Source of the DNA: RGIG1666 sp045595745
GTDB lineage: Bacteria; Bacillota; Clostridia; UBA1381; UBA9506
Assembly: GCA_045595745.1 (NCBI GenBank)
Contig: JAZOBB010000053.1
Location: forward strand, 1 to 53,960
Direction of reading: 5' to 3'
DNA: 53,960 nt
Shown: piece after piece, positions 16,877 to 24,854 of the stretch
How the letters are laid out: each line of letters begins with the position of its first letter
Numbering within the stretch: the first letter of the stretch is position 1
Translations under genes and position numbers: made by a program
Notes under the pieces: generated by a model
Databases searched by the model: none
Seen by the model: the letters and a program-made list of their open reading frames with translations, nothing else
Told to the model about the DNA's origin: nothing

Positions 16877-17782
16877 ATGGCAAAGGTTAAAGTAAGAGCA
16901 CCGGCAACGACTGCAAATATGGGTGCAGGCTTTGATTCTTTAGGTGCGGCACTTAAATTATATAACTATGTTGAGGCAGAAGAGACAGAAAGTGGTCTTT
17001 TAATTGAATATACTGACCAGGCATCTGCCTTTTTGCCAACAGATGAAAGAAATCTTGTTTATAAGTCGATGAAGTATCTGTTTGATGCGGCAGGCTATCG
17101 CATCGGCGGCTTAAAACTAACACTAGAAAATAATATACCGGTAACGCGCGGCTTGGGCTCAAGCTCTGCTTGTATTGTAGGGGGGTTAATTGCGGCAAAT
17201 GAGCTTAGCGGCAAGCCTTTTTCAAAAAGAGAGCTTATGTGTATGGCAGCAAAGCTCGAGGGGCATTCTGACAACTCGACAGCGGCTTTAGCCGGCGGAT
17301 TTACAATTTCGGTATATGAAAATGAAGATATTTTTTATTATTCGCATCCGATAGGAGAGGATTTAAAGTTTGTTCTTTTAATTCCTGACTATGCGGTAAC
17401 TACAAAAAAAGCACGAGGGACTTTGCCCGGACAGTATTCGATAAGAGATGTTAGCTTTAACATATCTCATGCGGCTTTAACTGTTGCGGCAATGCTGTCG
17501 GGCGAATATGAAAACCTTTTGTGCGCGGTTGATGACAGAATTCATGAGCCGTACAGAAAAACCTTTATTGAAGGATATCAAAAAATCCATAACCGCTTAA
17601 AAAGCTATGGAGCACTGGGGACATATATCAGTGGCTCGGGTCCGACAATGATTTCTCTCGTTGAGGGCGATGATGCAGAGAGCTTTATGGCGGATATGCA
17701 GGAATATATGAAAAAGTCGCATCCTGCCTGGCAAATAATGCTTGCGGAGGCAGACAACGAGGGCGCAATGCTTCTCGACTAA
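16877..17782 (+). CDS. thrB: Homoserine kinase
   Basis: A 301-residue GHMP-family kinase that phosphorylates homoserine to O-phosphohomoserine with ATP. The N-terminal motif APATTANMGAGFDSLG and the ATP loop VTRGLGSSSACIVGG are clear, and GTYISGSGPTMISL is the C-terminal GHMP motif. It starts 3 bp after hom and ends 17 bp before lysC. Threonine synthase (thrC) is not in the window. Confidence 0.96.
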   Translation: MAKVKVRAPATTANMGAGFDSLGAALKLYNYVEAEETESGLLIEYTDQASAFLPTDERNLVYKSMKYLFDAAGYRIGGLKLTLENNIPVTRGLGSSSACIVGGLIAANELSGKPFSKRELMCMAAKLEGHSDNSTAALAGGFTISVYENEDIFYYSHPIGEDLKFVLLIPDYAVTTKKARGTLPGQYSIRDVSFNISHAALTVAAMLSGEYENLLCAVDDRIHEPYRKTFIEGYQKIHNRLKSYGALGTYISGSGPTMISLVEGDDAESFMADMQEYMKKSHPAWQIMLAEADNEGAMLLD

Positions 17783-17799
17783 GAAATGGAGGGTTTACG

Positions 17800-19008
17800 T
17801 TGAGTTTAATCGTGCAAAAATTCGGCGGTTCGTCCGTTGCAAATGCCGAACGAGTTTTTAATGTTGCAGATATAATAACGAGCACATATAAAGAAGGTAA
17901 CAATGTAATCGTTGTTGTATCAGCTCAGGGAGACACGACGGACGATTTAATCGCAAAAGCAAAAGAAATTAATCCGAATGCATCTAAAAGAGAAATGGAT
18001 ATGCTTTTGGCAACTGGTGAGCAGATATCTATATCGCTTTTGGCTATGGCTATTGAAAAGTTAGGCTTTCCGGTAGTTTCGCTTACCGGCTGGCAGGCAG
18101 GAATGAAAACCGATTCTAACTATTCTAACAGCCGTATAAGAAAAATAGATGCAGAACGCGTGCTGTTAGAGCTTGATAAGAAAAAAATTGTTATTGTGGC
18201 AGGATTCCAGGGTATTAACCGCTATGATGACATTACAACTTTGGGTCGCGGCGGTTCTGATACATCGGCAGTTGCACTAGCTGCTGCTTGTCATGCAGAT
18301 TTGTGCGAAATTTATACTGATGTTGACGGTGTTTATACAACCGACCCGCGAATTGTTCCGGATGCAAAAAAATTAGATGAAATATCTTATGATGAAATGT
18401 TAGAACTGGCAAGCTTGGGTGCTAATGTACTTCATAACCGCTCAGTTGAAATGGCAAAAAAATATAATGTAAATCTTTGTGTACGTTCAAGCTTAACACG
18501 TGCAGAAGGTACAGTAGTTAAGGAGGCTGTAAAAGTGGAAGGTATGTTGGTCAGAGGTGTGACAAAAGATAATGATGTGGCGAGAATTTCGCTCTGCGGA
18601 ATTGAAGATACTCCCGGAAAGGCATTTCGTATCTTCTCGCTTTTGGCAAAGAAAAGCATTAACGTTGATATTATTCTTCAGTCTATCGGACGCGAAAATA
18701 AAAAGGATATCAGCTTTACCGTTGCTCAGAGTCATATCGACGAAGCATTAAAGCTCATCGAGGATTCAAAAGATGTTATCGGCTATGAAACAGTAAGCTA
18801 CACAACCAAGGTTTCAAAGGTTTCTATCGTTGGTGCAGGTATGGTTACAAATCCGGGTGTTGCAGCTAAAATGTTTGAGGCTTTATACGAGGCTCAGATT
18901 AACATTCATATGATTGCAACCTCTGAAATAAAAGTTTCTGTTTTGATTGACGAAGGAACAGAGGCAAAAGCTGTTAAAGCTATTCACGATAAATTCGAAT
19001 TGGCATAA
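17800..19008 (+). CDS. lysC: Aspartate kinase
   Basis: A 402-residue monofunctional aspartokinase, the first step of lysine, threonine and methionine synthesis. It reads from TTG 17800, with ATGGAGGG about 10 bp upstream. KFGGSSVANAERV is the N-terminal kinase signature and LGRGGSDTSAVALAA the nucleotide/substrate loop. Two ACT domains follow from about residue 265 (DTPGKAFRIFSLLAKKSINVDII, in part; then VSIVGAGMVTNPGVA), which usually confer feedback inhibition by lysine and/or threonine. Position behind hom and thrB suggests threonine-linked control, an inference. Confidence 0.96.
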   Translation: MSLIVQKFGGSSVANAERVFNVADIITSTYKEGNNVIVVVSAQGDTTDDLIAKAKEINPNASKREMDMLLATGEQISISLLAMAIEKLGFPVVSLTGWQAGMKTDSNYSNSRIRKIDAERVLLELDKKKIVIVAGFQGINRYDDITTLGRGGSDTSAVALAAACHADLCEIYTDVDGVYTTDPRIVPDAKKLDEISYDEMLELASLGANVLHNRSVEMAKKYNVNLCVRSSLTRAEGTVVKEAVKVEGMLVRGVTKDNDVARISLCGIEDTPGKAFRIFSLLAKKSINVDIILQSIGRENKKDISFTVAQSHIDEALKLIEDSKDVIGYETVSYTTKVSKVSIVGAGMVTNPGVAAKMFEALYEAQINIHMIATSEIKVSVLIDEGTEAKAVKAIHDKFELA

Positions 19009-19119
19009 TTTTAAAAGTAGGGCTGTAGCAAAATGCGCACACCACACAAGGCAAATAAAACGCATAACTAAGCCTTTTGATTAAAACAAAAAAGTTAAAA
19101 TAACATAAAACTTAATGTG

Positions 19120-19147
19120 GGAATTCGTCATTTGACGAATTCCTTTT
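19120..19147 (+). terminator. Intrinsic terminator after lysC
   Basis: A perfect 10-bp stem GGAATTCGTC/GACGAATTCC, loop ATTT, followed by TTTT and an AT-rich run. It separates the threonine operon from the L21 promoter. Confidence 0.8.
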
Positions 19148-19178
19148 ATATATTTTTATATAATTTTTTAAAAAATTA

Positions 19179-19208
19179 TTGACAAATAAACCAAATAAAT
19201 GTTATAAT
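19179..19208 (+). promoter_or_regulatory. Sigma-A promoter of rplU-prp-rpmA
   Basis: Consensus TTGACA (19179-19184), 18-bp spacer, consensus TATAAT (19203-19208). It should be strong. Confidence 0.8.
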
Positions 19209-19214
19209 ATCTGT

Positions 19215-19306
19215 TAGCCGCGTGTGAAGGGTCTAAAATGGATAAAATCCTACCCTTGTACAGTCATGTATCAGGCACAGCGAGCAAGGATGGAGGAGGT
19301 GCGCAA
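19215..19306 (+). promoter_or_regulatory. Ribosomal protein L21 leader RNA
   Basis: The roughly 90-nt leader between the promoter and the rplU ATG contains a clear hairpin, AAGGGT...ACCCTT (19227-19257), with inner GGAT/ATCC, and further short pairings before GGAGGAGG. Its position and size fit the L21-leader class known in Firmicutes, where L21 is thought to bind its own mRNA. The class assignment rests on context, not on a covariance search. Confidence 0.55.
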
Positions 19307-19621
19307 ATGTACGCAATTATTAAAACCGGTGGCAAACAGTATAAAGTAAGCGAAGGTGATACACTTTACGTTGAAAAACTGGGTGTTAACGATGGTGACA
19401 AGGTTACTTTCAGCGAGGTTTTAGCAGTTGGAAACGGCGAGGCTATTAAAGTTGGTGCTCCTTATGTAGACGGTGCATCCGTTACTGCTAAGGTTGAAAC
19501 TGCTGAGGGTAAAGGCAAAAAGGTTATTGTATTTAAGTACAAGCCGAAAAAGGGCAGTGCGAAGAAGCAGGGTCACAGACAGCCGTACACCAAGGTTGTT
19601 ATTGAAAAGATCAACGCTTAA
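19307..19621 (+). CDS. rplU: 50S ribosomal protein L21
   Basis: A 104-residue protein beginning MYAIIKTGGKQYKVSEGD, the L21 N-terminus, with the conserved FKYKPKKGSAKKQGHRQPYT near the C-terminus. L21 binds 23S rRNA domain VI/L20 in the large subunit. The start is ATG 19307 with GGAGGAGGTG upstream; an upstream in-frame ATG at 19238 would translate the structured leader and is rejected. Confidence 0.97.
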   Translation: MYAIIKTGGKQYKVSEGDTLYVEKLGVNDGDKVTFSEVLAVGNGEAIKVGAPYVDGASVTAKVETAEGKGKKVIVFKYKPKKGSAKKQGHRQPYTKVVIEKINA

Positions 19622-19626
19622 TCGCT

Positions 19627-19959
19627 ATGACAGAGATTAAAATTTATCGTGACCGAAACGGCGGGATTGTAAAATACACAGTGTCAGGGCATACAGGCTT
19701 TGACGAATCCGGAGCTGATATAGTTTGTGCGTCGGTTAGCACGGCAGCACTTACGGCATTAAACGGATTAACCGATGTGGTAAAAATTCATATCGGATAT
19801 GAGGTGCGTGACGGATATTTAGAGTGTATTCTTCCGGCTGAGCTCAATGAGATAAGTCGGATAAAAGCAGATGTTCTGCTTGAAAGTATGCTACTTACGT
19901 TTCGGGATTTACACGAACAGTATGATGACTACATTTCTATTACCGAATTGGAGGTGTAA
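19627..19959 (+). CDS. prp: Ribosomal-processing cysteine protease Prp
   Basis: A 110-residue protein with the Prp signature: the catalytic histidine in SGHTGFDESG and the catalytic cysteine in DIVCASVSTAALTALNG. Prp removes the N-terminal extension of ribosomal protein L27 in Firmicutes. It sits between rplU and rpmA, and the L27 gene that follows carries the matching extension. The start lies 5 bp after the rplU stop. Confidence 0.95.
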   Translation: MTEIKIYRDRNGGIVKYTVSGHTGFDESGADIVCASVSTAALTALNGLTDVVKIHIGYEVRDGYLECILPAELNEISRIKADVLLESMLLTFRDLHEQYDDYISITELEV

Positions 19960-19962
19960 CTA

Positions 19963-20247
19963 ATGTTAAGATTGGATATTCAGCTTTTTGCACATAAAAA
20001 GGGTGTTGGTAGTACAAGAAACGGTCGTGACAGTGAGGCAAAACGTCTTGGTGTTAAACGTGCCGATGGTCAGATGGTTTTGGCAGGCAACATTCTTGTT
20101 CGTCAGCGCGGAACAAAAATTCATCCGGGCTTAAACGTTGGCAAGGGCGGCGACGATACCTTGTTTGCGCTTATTGACGGCAAAGTTAAGTTTGAGAGAA
20201 AGGGCCGCGATAAAAAGCAGGTCAGCGTTTATGAAGTAACTGCGTAA
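19963..20247 (+). CDS. rpmA: 50S ribosomal protein L27 with cleavable N-terminal extension
   Basis: A 94-residue L27. The precursor starts MLRLDIQLFAHKKGVGST; the first nine residues match the Prp-cleaved extension, with cleavage expected after LQLF-like LDIQLF so that the mature protein starts AHKKG. Mature L27 reaches the peptidyl transferase centre with its N-terminus. GGAGGTG precedes the ATG, which is 3 bp from the prp stop. Confidence 0.97.
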   Translation: MLRLDIQLFAHKKGVGSTRNGRDSEAKRLGVKRADGQMVLAGNILVRQRGTKIHPGLNVGKGGDDTLFALIDGKVKFERKGRDKKQVSVYEVTA

Positions 20248-20305
20248 TTGTTGTGTTGCTTTTAATACTCTCATTACTTTTCCCAAAAGGGAATACGTTG
20301 TTTAT

Positions 20306-20338
20306 AAAAACCCAATCTGATAATCGGATTGGGTTTTT
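20306..20338 (+). terminator. Intrinsic terminator after rpmA
   Basis: A 12-bp stem AAAAACCCAATC/GATTGGGTTTTT with a 9-base loop; the T-rich 3' arm is the U-tract. A weaker hairpin TTCCC/GGGAA lies just upstream. Confidence 0.85.
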
Positions 20339-20368
20339 AGTAATTTAGTTATTCGGAAGGAGAAGGAC

Positions 20369-21061
20369 ATGGCAGTTTTTTCGATTTCTGATTTGCATCT
20401 TTCGTTAGGTGGAAACAAGCCTATGGAGATTTTTGGCGATGGCTGGAATGATTATGTCCGTCGCCTTGCGGATAACTGGAAAAAAACAGTAAAAGAAAAT
20501 GATATAGTTTTGTTGCCCGGTGATATTTCGTGGGCAACATATTTAAACGAAGCGGTTACTGATTTTCGTTTTGTTCATGAATTACCCGGGATAAAAATAG
20601 TCACAAAGGGAAATCATGATTATTGGTGGGAAACTCTTAACAAAATGAATTCATTTTTAGAAAGTAACGGCTTTTTAAGTATCCGCTTTTTGCATAACAG
20701 CATTTATTATCATGAAGATGTGGCAATATGCGGAACAAAAGGATATCCTGACACCGGAGGGAAATTGCCGGCTGATGACAAAGAAGCCAAGCTTTATCTG
20801 CGAGAAACTGGCCGGCTTGAACGTGCATTAGAAGAAATTAAAAAAAGCGATGCACAAAAAATTATTGTAATGCTTCATTATCCACCGGGAAAAGATTCGG
20901 TTTTTGCTGAGCTTTTAAGAAAATATGAAGTGGATATTTGTGTATACGGTCATTTGCATGATAAAGCGCATGCGAATGCTTTGCAGGGGAACATTAAAGG
21001 TGTGGAATATAAGCTGGTTTCATGCGATTACTTAAAATTTAAGCCGTATAGGCTTTTATAA
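20369..21061 (+). CDS. Calcineurin-like metallophosphoesterase
   Basis: A 230-residue cytoplasmic phosphoesterase. The di-metal motifs are visible in order: DLHL near residue 8, GDISW near 52, GNHDYWWE near 75, LHYPP near 170 and GHLHDKAH near 195. The substrate is unknown; family members hydrolyse nucleotides, phosphoproteins or phosphodiesters. The ATG follows GGAAGGAGAAGG only 30 bp after the rpmA terminator, so no obvious promoter fits between them. The sigma factor gene follows within about 35 bp. Confidence 0.92.
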   Translation: MAVFSISDLHLSLGGNKPMEIFGDGWNDYVRRLADNWKKTVKENDIVLLPGDISWATYLNEAVTDFRFVHELPGIKIVTKGNHDYWWETLNKMNSFLESNGFLSIRFLHNSIYYHEDVAICGTKGYPDTGGKLPADDKEAKLYLRETGRLERALEEIKKSDAQKIIVMLHYPPGKDSVFAELLRKYEVDICVYGHLHDKAHANALQGNIKGVEYKLVSCDYLKFKPYRLL

Positions 21062-21094
21062 AATTTGACAACTGATTGAACGGGGGTGAGCATT

Positions 21095-21682
21095 TTGGCA
21101 ACTGAAAATGAAACTGTATTAATTGAAAAAAGCAAGCAAGGCGATTTAGCTGCATTTGAACAATTAATTATGGATTATCAAAAAAAGATTGTTAATCTGG
21201 CATATCGTATGCTGGGAAACATGGCAGATGCCGAAGATGCCGCTCAGGATATTTTTGTTAGAGTATTCCGTTCGATTTCAGGTTTTAATGAAAAAGCCGC
21301 TTTTTCTACGTGGCTTTACAGAATTGCTACAAATGTTTGTCTTGACCTTTTAAGAAGAAAAAAGAGACAAAATGAGCAAAATACTATAAGTATTCATCGC
21401 GGTGAAGAAAATGATGAATATGAACTGCCAATAGAGGATAACGGTCCGTCCCCGTATGAGCAGGCAAAAAGAAGCGCGGCTATGGAAGCACTGGAAAATG
21501 CATTAAAAAAGCTTGGCGAAGAACAAAGATTAGTTGTTGTTTTAAGGGATGTAAACGGACTGTCATATGAAGAAATAGCAGAGATAACGAATTGCTCTTT
21601 GGGAACTGTAAAATCAAGAATAAATCGTTCTCGCTTGATGCTTAGAAAACTTTTAGAGAATGATAAGGAACTTTTTTTATAA
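21095..21682 (+). CDS. ECF-type RNA polymerase sigma factor (SigW-like)
   Basis: A 195-residue ECF sigma factor. Region 2 appears as AFEQLIMDYQKKIVNLAYRMLG and DAEDAAQDIFVRVFRSI; region 4 is LEEQR-like GEEQRLVVVLRDVNGLSYEE with IAEITNCSLGTVKSRINRSR as the helix-turn-helix. I start at TTG 21095 behind GGGGGTGAG; GTG 21086 would overlap that ribosome binding site. The next gene encodes a zinc-finger anti-sigma factor with a membrane segment, so the pair likely responds to envelope signals; the regulon is unknown. Confidence 0.94.
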   Translation: MATENETVLIEKSKQGDLAAFEQLIMDYQKKIVNLAYRMLGNMADAEDAAQDIFVRVFRSISGFNEKAAFSTWLYRIATNVCLDLLRRKKRQNEQNTISIHRGEENDEYELPIEDNGPSPYEQAKRSAAMEALENALKKLGEEQRLVVVLRDVNGLSYEEIAEITNCSLGTVKSRINRSRLMLRKLLENDKELFL

Positions 21683-21726
21683 TTTAAACGTCATATACTT
21701 GTAGAAATCGAAAGGAGTGGTCAAAA

Positions 21727-22809
21727 GTGAATAAATTAACCTGTAAAGACGCGTGTTTGCTTTTGTCCCTTTACATAGATGATATGCTTTCGGACGAGGA
21801 AATGACGCAGGTGCGTGAGCATTTAGAAGAATGTGACAGCTGTCGGAATGAATATATTTTGCTAAAGGGAATAATGGATAACAGCACACATCTAGAATGT
21901 CCGGAATTGTCTGATACATTTAAGACGGGGCTGCACGAAAAATTGTTACAAGAGTCGCAGCTTATGGAGAAACAACCTGATGAGGAAGAAAAGCCGGTTA
22001 CTGTTGTGCCGTCAGTCAGAAAATGGAGAATTTATCCGTATATTGCGGCGGGTGCTGCAGCGATAGTTATTTCTGTTCTTGCACTTTCAAATTTGCCCGA
22101 CAGCGATTCGTTTATATCTGATATGAAAAACGAAGTTGTCGAGTCTGCGATTCCGATGCAAACTCAGAATGCTGAGTCTGAAGAAAGTGTAGAGCCTGCT
22201 TTAGAGAGCAGTTCTCCTGAGCCGACTTCTGCAAATGATGAAACAAGTGAGCCGGCAGAAGACAACGAGGCAATTAATGCAGATGAACAGACTTTAGAAG
22301 TTAATAATGCTATGGTGACATCAGCTGATGAAGAAAAAAGTGATATTAAAGATGAGTTAAAGGCTGAGTCGGAAGAAACGATGCGCAGTCTGCCTAAAAT
22401 GGCATCTTTTGAGGAAGATGTGGTAAACGAGGAAGTGCTTGAAGAAGATACAGATGGCGCAGAAAATGATATGGAAATTGCTGCAGTAAGCGGAGGCGGC
22501 AGTTCGGCAGCTATTGATGAAAAAGTAAGAGTAAGTGTTATATTTAGTTTTAATCATGATAGTATTGAGCAGGTACGCGAGGTAATGAGTGGTGTAAGCA
22601 GCAGAGGCTCTGTGTATGAAGTGCCGATTTCAAGTCTTTCTGAGTATGTTAGTCTGCTCGAGTCAATCGATGGCTATATTTCGCACAGGCAGGTTGAAGA
22701 GGATTATACTGCTGAATACGGCTTGCTTGAAAAAAATGGCGACAGATTCGGAAGAAAGGCTCAGATAGATGAGTATACGCAAAAAGCAACTATTATAATT
22801 GGAAGTTGA
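21727..22809 (+). CDS. Membrane anti-sigma factor with N-terminal zinc finger (ZAS-like)
   Basis: A 360-residue protein. The N-terminal domain has the anti-sigma zinc motif HLEECDSC (H34, C38, C41) that would bind the neighbouring ECF sigma factor. One membrane helix follows at about residues 101-121 (YIAAGAAAIVISVLALSNL). Beyond it come a long Glu/Ser-rich low-complexity segment (about 125-250) and a folded-looking C-terminal domain of about 95 residues that I do not recognise. The N-terminus should be cytoplasmic and the tail extracytoplasmic. It reads from GTG 21727 behind AAAGGAGTGG, and a terminator follows. Confidence 0.88.
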   Translation: MNKLTCKDACLLLSLYIDDMLSDEEMTQVREHLEECDSCRNEYILLKGIMDNSTHLECPELSDTFKTGLHEKLLQESQLMEKQPDEEEKPVTVVPSVRKWRIYPYIAAGAAAIVISVLALSNLPDSDSFISDMKNEVVESAIPMQTQNAESEESVEPALESSSPEPTSANDETSEPAEDNEAINADEQTLEVNNAMVTSADEEKSDIKDELKAESEETMRSLPKMASFEEDVVNEEVLEEDTDGAENDMEIAAVSGGGSSAAIDEKVRVSVIFSFNHDSIEQVREVMSGVSSRGSVYEVPISSLSEYVSLLESIDGYISHRQVEEDYTAEYGLLEKNGDRFGRKAQIDEYTQKATIIIGS

Positions 22810-22829
22810 GAGTTTTAAAAGTATTTTTA

Positions 22830-22865
22830 CAACGTCAAAACATCAGGTTTTGACGTTGTTTTTTT
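22830..22865 (+). terminator. Strong intrinsic terminator after the anti-sigma gene
   Basis: A perfect 12-bp stem CAACGTCAAAAC/GTTTTGACGTTG, loop ATCAG, followed by seven Ts. Confidence 0.92.
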
Positions 22866-22874
22866 ATTATAGTA

Positions 22875-22903
22875 TTGAATTTAAGAAGAAAAAAAGATAT
22901 AAT
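22875..22903 (+). promoter_or_regulatory. Sigma-A promoter of the eight-gene operon 22945-31597
   Basis: TTGAAT (22875-22880), 17-bp spacer, TATAAT (22898-22903). It lies directly after the previous terminator. Confidence 0.65.
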
Positions 22904-22944
22904 ATATTATAGATTAGTATGCGCAAAATGAGAAGGAGATACGA

Positions 22945-23679
22945 ATGAAGGAAAAAATATATACTATACCTTTATCTGAGGCTTATGAAGAGGATTGCGA
23001 GTGTCCATTTTGTAAAATAGAGAAAAGACTTGAGCAAGAGGCGGTTGATTATGCGTTGGGGGCATCTATGATGGAGCCCGACAGCCGTGTTAATTCGAAC
23101 GAAAAAGGATTTTGCCGCAGGCATTTTGAACAAATGTCTAAAAAACAGGGCAAAAGTCTTAGCTTAGCTTTGGTTTTAGATACACATTTAGCTCGTGTTA
23201 CCCAGCGAATGGAAGAAATAGCAGATAAAAAAACAACGGGCGGTCTTTTTAAAAAGGGTGTAGCAAAACACGAAGAAATGACAGATTTGCTAAAAGGTAT
23301 TGAGGGTACTTGCGTAATTTGCGAAAAGCTGGAGTCGACTTTAGAAAAATTTGCCTGCACTTTTTGGGAGCTTTATAAAAAAGAAAGCGACTTTCATACC
23401 AAGGTTAATAACAGCAAAGGCTTTTGTCTTCCACATTTTGAGCTGCTTTTGCGTATGGCGGATAAAGAATTGTCGGGCAAAAGCTTAGAGGAATTAACAG
23501 CGGAATTAATGCAGATAGAAATTGAAAATCTAAAGCGGGTAAATGAAGATGTAAACTGGTTTACCAAAAAGTTTGATTACCGATACAACGATGCACCGTG
23601 GAAAAATTCAAAAGATGCACCGCCGAGAACTATAGAAAAAATATCAAAATTTATGGGTCAGGGCGAGGATATAAAATAG
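22945..23679 (+). CDS. DUF6062 family protein
   Basis: A 244-residue soluble protein that I recognise as DUF6062. It contains paired cysteine/histidine motifs: CECPFC near residue 19, GFCRRHF near 53, CVICEK near 117 and GFCLPHF near 155. The arrangement looks like two repeated CxxC...CxxH metal-binding modules, suggesting a zinc or redox role, but no function is established. AGAAGGAGA precedes the ATG. It is the first gene of a tightly spaced operon with coaE 12 bp downstream. Confidence 0.85.
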   Translation: MKEKIYTIPLSEAYEEDCECPFCKIEKRLEQEAVDYALGASMMEPDSRVNSNEKGFCRRHFEQMSKKQGKSLSLALVLDTHLARVTQRMEEIADKKTTGGLFKKGVAKHEEMTDLLKGIEGTCVICEKLESTLEKFACTFWELYKKESDFHTKVNNSKGFCLPHFELLLRMADKELSGKSLEELTAELMQIEIENLKRVNEDVNWFTKKFDYRYNDAPWKNSKDAPPRTIEKISKFMGQGEDIK

Positions 23680-23691
23680 TGGGGTAATATT

Positions 23692-24285
23692 ATGAATTTG
23701 ATTTTGGGTGTTACAGGCGGCAGCGGATGCGGAAAAAGTAATTTTTGCCGTGCGCTTGCAGAGAAGGGTGCTTATGTTATCGATGCCGATTTGGTGGCTC
23801 GTGACGTTGTGCGACCGGGGGAGAATGCTCTTTTAGAAATCGAAAAGGAGTTTGGCAAAGAATATATTTTGCCAAACGGTGAGCTTGACCGAAAAAAGTT
23901 GGGAGCTTTAGTTTTTTCTGATTCTGATAAGCTTAATATCTTAAATCAAATTACTCATAAATATATTATAAAAGAGATTAAAAAAAGACTTGATGAATTG
24001 CCTTGTGGTTTAAAGGTAATTGATGCGGCCGTGCTGTTTGAAAGCGGGTTGGCTGATATTTGCGACAGAACATTATGTGTGTTGGCAGACAGAAAAACAA
24101 GAGCTAAAAGAATAGCTGCGCGCGATAATTTAACATACGAGGAAGCCCAAAATCGTATAAATGCACAACAAAAAGATGATTTTTATCGTAGTCACGCAGA
24201 TGATGTGATTTTAAATAACGGTTCAAAAGAAGAATTGGTTTTAGAGACTGAAAAATATTTTGAAAAATTGGAGAAACTGTTTTAA
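23692..24285 (+). CDS. coaE: Dephospho-CoA kinase
   Basis: A 197-residue P-loop kinase for the last step of CoA synthesis. The P-loop GGSGCGKSN is at residues 9-17, DADLVARDVVRPG and DAAVLFESGL are the family motifs, and the lid carries RKTRAKRIAARDN. It is full length. Its stop codon overlaps the start of the following transglycosylase gene (TAATG), a sign of coupled translation. Confidence 0.96.
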   Translation: MNLILGVTGGSGCGKSNFCRALAEKGAYVIDADLVARDVVRPGENALLEIEKEFGKEYILPNGELDRKKLGALVFSDSDKLNILNQITHKYIIKEIKKRLDELPCGLKVIDAAVLFESGLADICDRTLCVLADRKTRAKRIAARDNLTYEEAQNRINAQQKDDFYRSHADDVILNNGSKEELVLETEKYFEKLEKLF

Positions 24286-24854
24286 TGAGCTTTAAAAAAA
24301 TAATTAAAATTCCTATAATTATACTTATCATTATACTGGTATTTAATATAAGCATACATTTGGTGCGAGGATTTTTTCCGGCAAAATATGTTGACGAAAT
24401 TAAAAAATATTCTGAAGAATACAGTGTGGACCCGTATCTTGTTATGGCGGTAATAAAGGCAGAAAGCAACTATCAAAAAGAGGCGGTATCCAATAAAGAC
24501 GCATGCGGTCTTATGCAGATTACACCATCTACTGCTAAGTGGCTTGCTGAAAAAGCAGGTATTTCAGACTTTGAAGACGAGGATATTTATAGTCCCGAAA
24601 TTAACATAAAGCTTGGGTGCTATTATTTGTCGTATCTTTATGATATGTATGCCGATACTAAGTGTATGCTTGCGGCATATAATGCGGGTAACGGAACGGT
24701 TGACAAGTGGCTTTCGGATTTTAATTATTCAACTGATGGAAAAACGCTTGAAAAAATCCCGTACAAAGAAACGGAACAGTATATTAATAAAGTAAATAAC
24801 TACACCAAAATATATCGAATTTTATATCAAGTCAGAACGGGGCGTATGGTATGA
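24285..24854 (+). CDS. Membrane-anchored lytic transglycosylase (SLT domain)
   Basis: A 189-residue protein with one N-terminal membrane segment (about residues 5-25) followed by an SLT/lysozyme-like domain. The catalytic glutamate lies in VIKAESNYQKEAVS; CGLMQITPSTA and MLAAYNAGNGTVDKWL are diagnostic. It cleaves peptidoglycan glycan strands outside the membrane, yielding anhydro-muropeptides. It overlaps coaE by one base and apbE by four bases (ATGA). Confidence 0.94.
   Translation: MSFKKIIKIPIIILIIILVFNISIHLVRGFFPAKYVDEIKKYSEEYSVDPYLVMAVIKAESNYQKEAVSNKDACGLMQITPSTAKWLAEKAGISDFEDEDIYSPEINIKLGCYYLSYLYDMYADTKCMLAAYNAGNGTVDKWLSDFNYSTDGKTLEKIPYKETEQYINKVNNYTKIYRILYQVRTGRMV

Noticed and set aside
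19238..19306. N-terminally extended L21 starting at the upstream ATG
   Set aside because: It would translate the leader hairpin; the canonical L21 start with GGAGGAGG is at 19307.
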